Shown here: positions 58,978 to 64,000 of the stretch, piece after piece | Layout of the letters: each line of letters starts with the position of its first letter | Position numbering within the stretch: the stretch's first letter is position 1 | DNA from: Bacteroides stercoris ATCC 43183 | Lineage (GTDB): Bacteria; Bacteroidota; Bacteroidia; Bacteroidales; Bacteroidaceae | NCBI RefSeq assembly: GCF_025147325.1 | Contig: NZ_CP102262.1 | Span: 3,286,001 to 3,350,000, forward strand | Length of the DNA: 64,000 nt | Reading direction: 5' to 3' | Program-made: the position numbers and the translations under genes | Notes under the pieces: generated by a model | The model's input: the letters and a program-made list of their open reading frames with translations, nothing else | The model's database searches: none | Told to the model about the DNA's origin: nothing

Positions 58978-61965
58978 ATGGAAAAAAGAAAACATTACGA
59001 AGGTTTAAACGACCAACAAGTTGTTGAGAGTCGTGCCAAGTATGGCGTGAATCTTTTAACGCCACCTAAGAAGGATTCACTTTGGAAACAATTTCTAGAG
59101 AAATTCTCTGATCCTTTAATTGTCATATTAATAATAGCCGGTATCTTATCTATTGGTATCGCTTGCTATGAATATTTTGGCCTTGGGGAAGGTTTGACAG
59201 TCTTTTTTGAACCAGCTGGTATTTTTGTAGCTATACTGTTGGCAACAGGTTTGGCATTCTATTTTGAGCTTAAGGCAAACAAGGCTTTTAACCTATTGAA
59301 CAAGGTTAATAATGACGAACCGGTAAAAGTAATTAGAAATAGCAACGTAACGGTAGTTCCTAAAAAAGATATTGTTGTTGGGGATATTGTTTTATTGAGT
59401 ACTGGTGATGAAGTTCCTGCTGATGGAGAACTGCTGGAATCAATTACACTCCATATGGATGAGTCAACCTTAACTGGAGAGCCGGTTTGTAGCAAAACTA
59501 CTATTGAATCTGAATTTGATTCTGAAGCTACTTATCTTTCTAATTATGTATTGCGTGGTACAAGAGTAATGGAAGGACACGGTGTATATAGAGTAGATAA
59601 GGTTGGCGATTCTACTGAAAATGGAAAACTTTTCGCTAAAATGACAGGTAGTGATATAGATGAAAAGTTGGAAGAATATGATGAAATAAAGGAAGAGAGA
59701 GAACTAACGGAAGAAGAAAATAAGGAATACATTAAACTTCTAGCTGCTCAACAGGGTGTAAGGAAAGGTGTTAAAACTCCTCTGAATGAGCAATTGGATG
59801 GTTTAAGTGAACTTATTACAAATTTAAGTTATGGCTTTGCTACATTAATCATTGTTGGTAGAATAGCTCATTATTTCTCATGGAATCTGTTGGCATGCTG
59901 TTTGATTATTCCAACTGCTCTTTTCTTTTACCTGGTTATTAAGAAATTTGAAGACTGGTCAAAAACTGCATGTGTTTCTACTATTATAACTTTTGCGGTT
60001 ATATTCATAGGTGCTGTTTTAGGTTTACATGAATATTTGTTGCCTGAGGCAGAATTGTCAGGACTCTTAGCTCATACATTGGACACCCTTATGATTGCTG
60101 TAACTCTTATTGTTGTAGCTGTACCAGAAGGGTTGCCTATGGCAGTAACATTGAGTCTTGCTTATTCTATGAGAAGTATGCTGAAAACAAATAACCTGGT
60201 TCGTAAAATGCATGCTTGTGAAACAATGGGTGCAATTACCGTTATTTGTACTGATAAAACTGGTACTTTGACACAAAATAAAATGCAGGTTTATGAAACC
60301 AAATTTTATAATCTGGATAAACAACAGCTTAAAGAAGACGAGGCAAGCAAACTTATAGCTGAAGGTATTGCTGTTAACTCAACAGCATCACTAGACCTGT
60401 CAGGAACTGAACCAAATGTTGTTGGAAATCCTACTGAAGGTGCCTTACTATTATGGTTACACAAACAAGGAATAGACCATGTAACTTTAAAAGAGAGTGC
60501 TAATACTTTATCTGAGATACCATTCTCTACAGAAAGAAAATACATGGCTACTGTCGTTACTTCTTCAGTTAATGGAAAGAAAATCCTGTATGTAAAGGGT
60601 GCTCCTGAAATAGTTTACGGAATGTGTAACAGTTCTTCTGCTAATGTAAGTAAATCAGAAGTTGACAATCAGCTTCAGGCTTATCAGAAAAAAGCTATGC
60701 GTACATTGGGATTTGCTTATCAGATACTGGATGATAATGATAAATATATCGAAAGTGGAAAGGTAGTTGCTACAGGTCTTAATTTCTTAGGTATTGTAGC
60801 TATCTCTGACCCTATTAGAACAGATGTTCCAGCTGCTGTAACAGAATGTATAAAAGCCGGTATTAAAGTTAAAATAGTAACAGGAGATACTACTGGTACT
60901 GCTATTGAAATCGGTAGACAGATTGGACTTTGGTCAAATACTGACAGCGATAAGCATATTATAACTGGTCCTGAATTTGCTAAATTAAGCGACAGTGAAT
61001 TAGATGATATAGTTCTTGATCTTAAGATTATAGCCAGAGCGAGACCAATGGACAAACAGCGTTTGGTTGAATCTCTGCAAAGGAAGAATCAGGTTGTATC
61101 AGTTACTGGAGATGGTACTAATGACGCTCCTGCTTTGAAAGCCGCTCATGTTGGTTTGTCTATGGGTGCTGGTACTTCAGTCGCTAAAGAAGCTAGTGAT
61201 ATAACTATTATTGATAACTCATTTAGCAGTATTGGTAGGGCTGTTATGTGGGGTCGCTCTCTTTACCAGAATATTCAACGTTTCTTACTATTCCAGTTAA
61301 CTGTAAATGTTGCAGCTTGTTTTATTGTTCTAGTTGGAGCATTTATGGGTGCTGAATCACCACTAACTGTTACACAAATGTTGTGGGTGAACTTGATTAT
61401 GGATACATTTGGCGCAATGGCATTGGCTTCACTTCCTCCTTCAGCAGAAGTTATGAATGATAAGCCAAGGGAAAGACAGGCCTTTATCATCAATAAGCCT
61501 ATGGCTTTCGATATTGTTGGTGTTGGTGGTTTCTTCTTCCTGTTGACACTATTATTCGTTTATATTTTCCAGCACAGTGATGTTACTAGTTTAATGGACT
61601 TATTAACTTTACAGTTGGGCGAAGCAAATAGCGTAACTCCTTATGAGCAGACACTGATTTTCTCAATATTTGTGTGGACACATTTCTGGTATATGTTTAA
61701 TACCCGTTCCTTCGAAACTGGAAAAAGCTTGTTCAAACTTAAGCTAAGCTCAGGATTCAAAACGATAGTTGGTGTTATTGTTATTGGACAAATTATCATA
61801 GTAGAAGTATTCTATGAGTTCTTTAATGTTGAGCCAATGTTCCACACACTTAATTGGACTTTGAATGTATCAGGTATTATAGATTGGCTTATTATTGTAG
61901 TCTTATCTTCACTTGTCCTTTGGGTTAGAGAACTATGGCATCTATTAAGTGCTAAGAAAAACTAA
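58978..61965 (+). CDS. Calcium-translocating P-type ATPase (PMCA-like)
   Basis: The 995-residue P2 ATPase has TGEP near residue 165, the ion-site helix VPEGLPMAVTLSLAYSMRSMLKTNNLVRK, and the phosphorylation Asp in CTDKTGTLTQNKM near 425. It also has KGAPE and the hinge GDGTNDAPAL near 710. About ten membrane helices and the cation C-terminal domain (IMDTFGAMALASLPP) match plasma-membrane-type Ca2+ pumps. It exports Ca2+ from the cytoplasm and so would set the ion signal that TerD-like proteins bind. It is the last gene of the main operon before a terminator. Confidence 0.93.
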   Translation: MEKRKHYEGLNDQQVVESRAKYGVNLLTPPKKDSLWKQFLEKFSDPLIVILIIAGILSIGIACYEYFGLGEGLTVFFEPAGIFVAILLATGLAFYFELKANKAFNLLNKVNNDEPVKVIRNSNVTVVPKKDIVVGDIVLLSTGDEVPADGELLESITLHMDESTLTGEPVCSKTTIESEFDSEATYLSNYVLRGTRVMEGHGVYRVDKVGDSTENGKLFAKMTGSDIDEKLEEYDEIKEERELTEEENKEYIKLLAAQQGVRKGVKTPLNEQLDGLSELITNLSYGFATLIIVGRIAHYFSWNLLACCLIIPTALFFYLVIKKFEDWSKTACVSTIITFAVIFIGAVLGLHEYLLPEAELSGLLAHTLDTLMIAVTLIVVAVPEGLPMAVTLSLAYSMRSMLKTNNLVRKMHACETMGAITVICTDKTGTLTQNKMQVYETKFYNLDKQQLKEDEASKLIAEGIAVNSTASLDLSGTEPNVVGNPTEGALLLWLHKQGIDHVTLKESANTLSEIPFSTERKYMATVVTSSVNGKKILYVKGAPEIVYGMCNSSSANVSKSEVDNQLQAYQKKAMRTLGFAYQILDDNDKYIESGKVVATGLNFLGIVAISDPIRTDVPAAVTECIKAGIKVKIVTGDTTGTAIEIGRQIGLWSNTDSDKHIITGPEFAKLSDSELDDIVLDLKIIARARPMDKQRLVESLQRKNQVVSVTGDGTNDAPALKAAHVGLSMGAGTSVAKEASDITIIDNSFSSIGRAVMWGRSLYQNIQRFLLFQLTVNVAACFIVLVGAFMGAESPLTVTQMLWVNLIMDTFGAMALASLPPSAEVMNDKPRERQAFIINKPMAFDIVGVGGFFFLLTLLFVYIFQHSDVTSLMDLLTLQLGEANSVTPYEQTLIFSIFVWTHFWYMFNTRSFETGKSLFKLKLSSGFKTIVGVIVIGQIIIVEVFYEFFNVEPMFHTLNWTLNVSGIIDWLIIVVLSSLVLWVRELWHLLSAKKN

Positions 61966-61978
61966 TAATTAATTATAG

Positions 61979-62024
61979 GTGATGAAGGTATGTTACAATA
62001 ATACATATCTTCATCACTTTTTTT
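61979..62024 (+). terminator. Intrinsic terminator of the Ter-like operon
   Basis: GTGATGAAGGTATG (61979-61992) pairs with 62004-62017 with one mismatch, and seven T follow (62018-62024). Confidence 0.85.
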
Positions 62025-62048
62025 ATGTGTTATTTTACATCTTGCGTT

Positions 62049-62816
62049 ATGAGATTAATATTTTCTGTTTTTATTTTTATTTGTACAAGTCTAATTTCTT
62101 GTTCGAATAGCTATCAACAATCACAAAATTTAGAGATTCCTATTAATACTATTGAGAGGGCAGAGAATATTTATTATAGGTTAGGTTATACTGTATCTTT
62201 TAATCCTGAGCTTAATATACCTAATTGGGTAGCATGGGAACTTAATTCTTCGAAATTAATAGAAAGAGAAAGTAGAGCCGGACATTTTTATCCGGATCCA
62301 GATATACCAAGAGGTATAGCTGTAGAAACAGGTGATTATAGTAATTCAGGATATGATAGAGGACATATGTGTCCGGCAGCAGATAACAAATGGGACAAAC
62401 AAGCAATGAGAGAGAGTTTTTATATGACGAACATTTGTCCACAACATCATAATCTTAATAGAGGCGATTGGAAAGAGTTGGAAGATGATTGTAGAAGATA
62501 GGTTGAAGAGTCTGGTACTATTTATATTGCTTGTGGCCCTATATTGTATAAAAACGATATAAGTTATATTGGAGAAGAGCGTAAAATCCGTGTTCCTAAT
62601 GCATTCTTTAAAGTTATATTAGCAGGTTTGGATGAAGGTAAACCAAGAGCTATTGGGTTTATATACAAGAATACATCTGGCAACAATCCATTGGACCATT
62701 ATGTAAATTCTGTAAACCAGGTTGAAAGAATAACAGGTTTAGACTTTTTCTCACAACTGCCTGATGACGTTGAGAATGAAATAGAATCTAATTATAATTT
62801 AAATCAATGGAGATAA
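62049..62816 (+). pseudogene. Exported DNA/RNA non-specific endonuclease broken by an in-frame amber codon
   Basis: One continuous frame encodes a lipoprotein signal (MRLIFSVFIFICTSLISC) and a NUC1-type nuclease. The catalytic motif is DRGHMCPAADNKWDKQAM, and YMTNICPQHHNLNRGDWKELE holds the metal Asn. A TAG at 62499-62501 then interrupts it, and the second part follows in the same frame (VEESGTIYIACGPILY to the stop at 62816). The TAG falls where the family usually has Trp, so a single G-to-A change of TGG explains it. The core catalytic residues lie before the stop, but the fold would be incomplete. Confidence 0.82.
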
Positions 62817-62820
62817 AATA

Positions 62821-63273
62821 ATGAATAGTAATATGCAGTGTCCGATTTGTGGAAGTACAAATAATATTATTCTGGAGAATAACAGCCAGAAAATACTAAA
62901 ACTAAGACATCCAGGGCTGTTATTTTCTAATAAAGAACTTGCCAATAAATTTAATACAAGGTGCCTTTGCCCAAAATGTAATTTAGAGTTTAAATATAAC
63001 GAAGTAACAGGGTATTCTATCGATATTACAAAAAAAATGGAGTTCGGTATATTATCTGCTCTTTGGCAATATATAGATATAAAATTGTGCTACAGTGATT
63101 CTATAGACAATTTGTTTATAGACAAGGATAGCAGGAACCTTTTTATCAAGTTCTTATTTGATAAATACTCAATAAGGTTGAATGAATCAGATTTATTAGT
63201 AAGATACAAATCAAAGAATATTAATAAGGTAGGTGATTTGGTATCTTATATTAAAAGCTTGAAAATAGAATAA
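62821..63273 (+). CDS. Zinc-ribbon protein of unknown function
   Basis: The 150-residue protein has two Cys pairs forming a zinc ribbon (QCPICGS at 6-12 and RCLCPKCNLEF near 57). The C-terminal helical part ends YKSKNINKVGDLVSYIKSLKIE. That end looks slightly like the last helices of acyl carrier proteins, but no phosphopantetheine serine motif is present. It starts four bases after the nuclease gene and was probably co-transcribed with it. Confidence 0.62.
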   Translation: MNSNMQCPICGSTNNIILENNSQKILKLRHPGLLFSNKELANKFNTRCLCPKCNLEFKYNEVTGYSIDITKKMEFGILSALWQYIDIKLCYSDSIDNLFIDKDSRNLFIKFLFDKYSIRLNESDLLVRYKSKNINKVGDLVSYIKSLKIE

Positions 63274-63517
63274 TATTTTTTAATACAGCATATTATGAAT
63301 AAATAATAGTAATGTTTGTAACTGTTATAAACTTAATTAAGTTTGTTGTTAAATTATCTCTATACAAAATATGGCATGTATCATAAAAAAGTATCATAAA
63401 AAAGAAATAAAAACTTGCTTTTCTTTTATATTATCACTATATTTGTATATACTAGTTAGCGTTCTTTGAATAATGCAAAACAAGACAGAATACAGAACTT
63501 CCCTCGTTTCTAAATCG
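63274..63517. other. AT-rich intergenic region
   Basis: It contains a 16-bp perfect palindrome AAACTTAATTAAGTTT (63329-63344), a possible terminator for the zinc-ribbon gene. It also has a direct double copy of TATCATAAAAAAG (about 63378-63403). No gene was seen. Confidence 0.5.
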
Positions 63518-64000
63518 TTACCTGTCTAAAAGTTTATTTCTTGTAAGTTTCTTATTTCTAGTAAATAAGAAAATATACGAGTGTCTTGCAAGGTGGAAGG
63601 TGATATTCTTATTTATTCCGCACAAATCACCTATTTCTTTCAAATACGAATTTAATTTTTGATTACTCAATACGGGTAACAATTCTCCTTTAGGCAATTG
63701 TCCCTCATACTTTTTCAATATAGCTAATGGCACTTTCAGAAGTGGAACATTCACCGGAGTATCTGTTTTTTGACGATGTTTCATAATCCACGGCTTACCA
63801 TCAAAAGAAATACTAATTTCACTCGCTTTTAACGTTTTCAGATCAATATACGCCAAGCCCGTAAAACATGAAAAAATGAAAACATCCCGCACCTGTTCCA
63901 ATCGTTTCGTGGGAAACTTCTTCTTCATTATTTTTTGCAGTTCCACATCCGTCAAATACCCTCTATCCACACGCTTCAAACGAATTTTATAATTCACGAA
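63518..64000 (-). pseudogene. Tyrosine integrase, truncated at its C-terminus
   Basis: The reading frame enters from the right edge and is a normal catalytic domain up to ITFHLARHSY (TDVELQKIMKKKFPTKRLEQVRDVFIFSCFTGLAYIDLK, MKHRQKTDTPVNVPL). After the HxARH motif it becomes unrelated (IFLFTRNKKLTRNKLLDR) and stops, losing the Gly-His and nucleophile Tyr segment. The enzyme is therefore inactive. It probably marks the right border of the accumulated element DNA. Confidence 0.75.

Noticed and set aside
62499..62501. Recoded amber codon (pyrrolysine or programmed readthrough)
   Set aside because: Bacteroides is not known to use pyrrolysine, no recoding element is visible, and a Trp-to-stop point change explains it more simply.
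62821..63273. Acyl carrier protein
   Set aside because: Only the last two helices look alike. The Asp-Ser-Leu attachment motif is missing and zinc-ribbon cysteines dominate the N-terminus.

Overview
The window is chromosomal DNA of a gut Bacteroidales, most likely a Bacteroides. Supporting signs are promoters of the TTTG / TAnnTTTG type, many lipoproteins, a DUF4492-cydAB locus, LytTR two-component signalling, and Bacteroides-type tyrosine integrases and mobilisation genes. The species cannot be fixed from the sequence alone. No rRNA, tRNA or CRISPR array was seen.

Bases 1-22087 look like host backbone. They hold the end of a flavodoxin-like lipoprotein gene, a carboxymuconolactone decarboxylase/cupin fusion, a MATE exporter, a short-chain dehydrogenase, a potABCD polyamine importer, nagA, an OmpA-type lipoprotein, cytochrome bd oxidase (cydAB), and a TolC/MacA/MacB-like efflux operon followed by a LytS/LytTR two-component pair. 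A complete IS4-family element with a 9-bp target duplication sits between the DUF4492 gene and cydA.

Bases 22423-30640 form a small prophage-like or satellite-like island. It has an integrase on the left and an endolysin/holin-like lysis module on the right, with no capsid or terminase genes. In between are defence-type cargo genes (AbiH, a CoiA-like nuclease and an unknown gene) driven by duplicated promoters. A strongly folded 200-base element and a 38-bp perfect palindrome also lie here.

Bases 30768-46264 are stacked integrative/mobilisable element DNA. They contain an integrase remnant, a tandem integrase pair, an operon of a SatD-like regulator, a DUF3307 membrane protein and a TOTE-type primase-helicase with twin operators, two duplicated pairs of excisionase-like HTH genes, a sigma-like factor, a DUF3408 gene, an oriT-like hairpin, MobC, a relaxase and a third integrase.

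Bases 46265-63273 hold the most unusual content, an AT-rich operon all on the plus strand. It encodes a vWA-like lipoprotein, a small membrane protein, a tubulin/FtsZ-like protein, two Hsp70/actin-like proteins (one with TPR-like helices and a C-terminal DDFF repeat tail), two TerD-like proteins, a membrane-anchored protein with a Cpl-7-like C-terminus, small lipoproteins and a Ca2+ P-type ATPase. A DNase gene broken by one amber codon and a zinc-ribbon protein follow. Just upstream, next to the integrase gene, a 15-bp inverted repeat encloses a promoter that now points away from the operon. This is the architecture of an invertible on/off promoter, so the whole system may be phase variable. 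A truncated integrase closes the window on the right.
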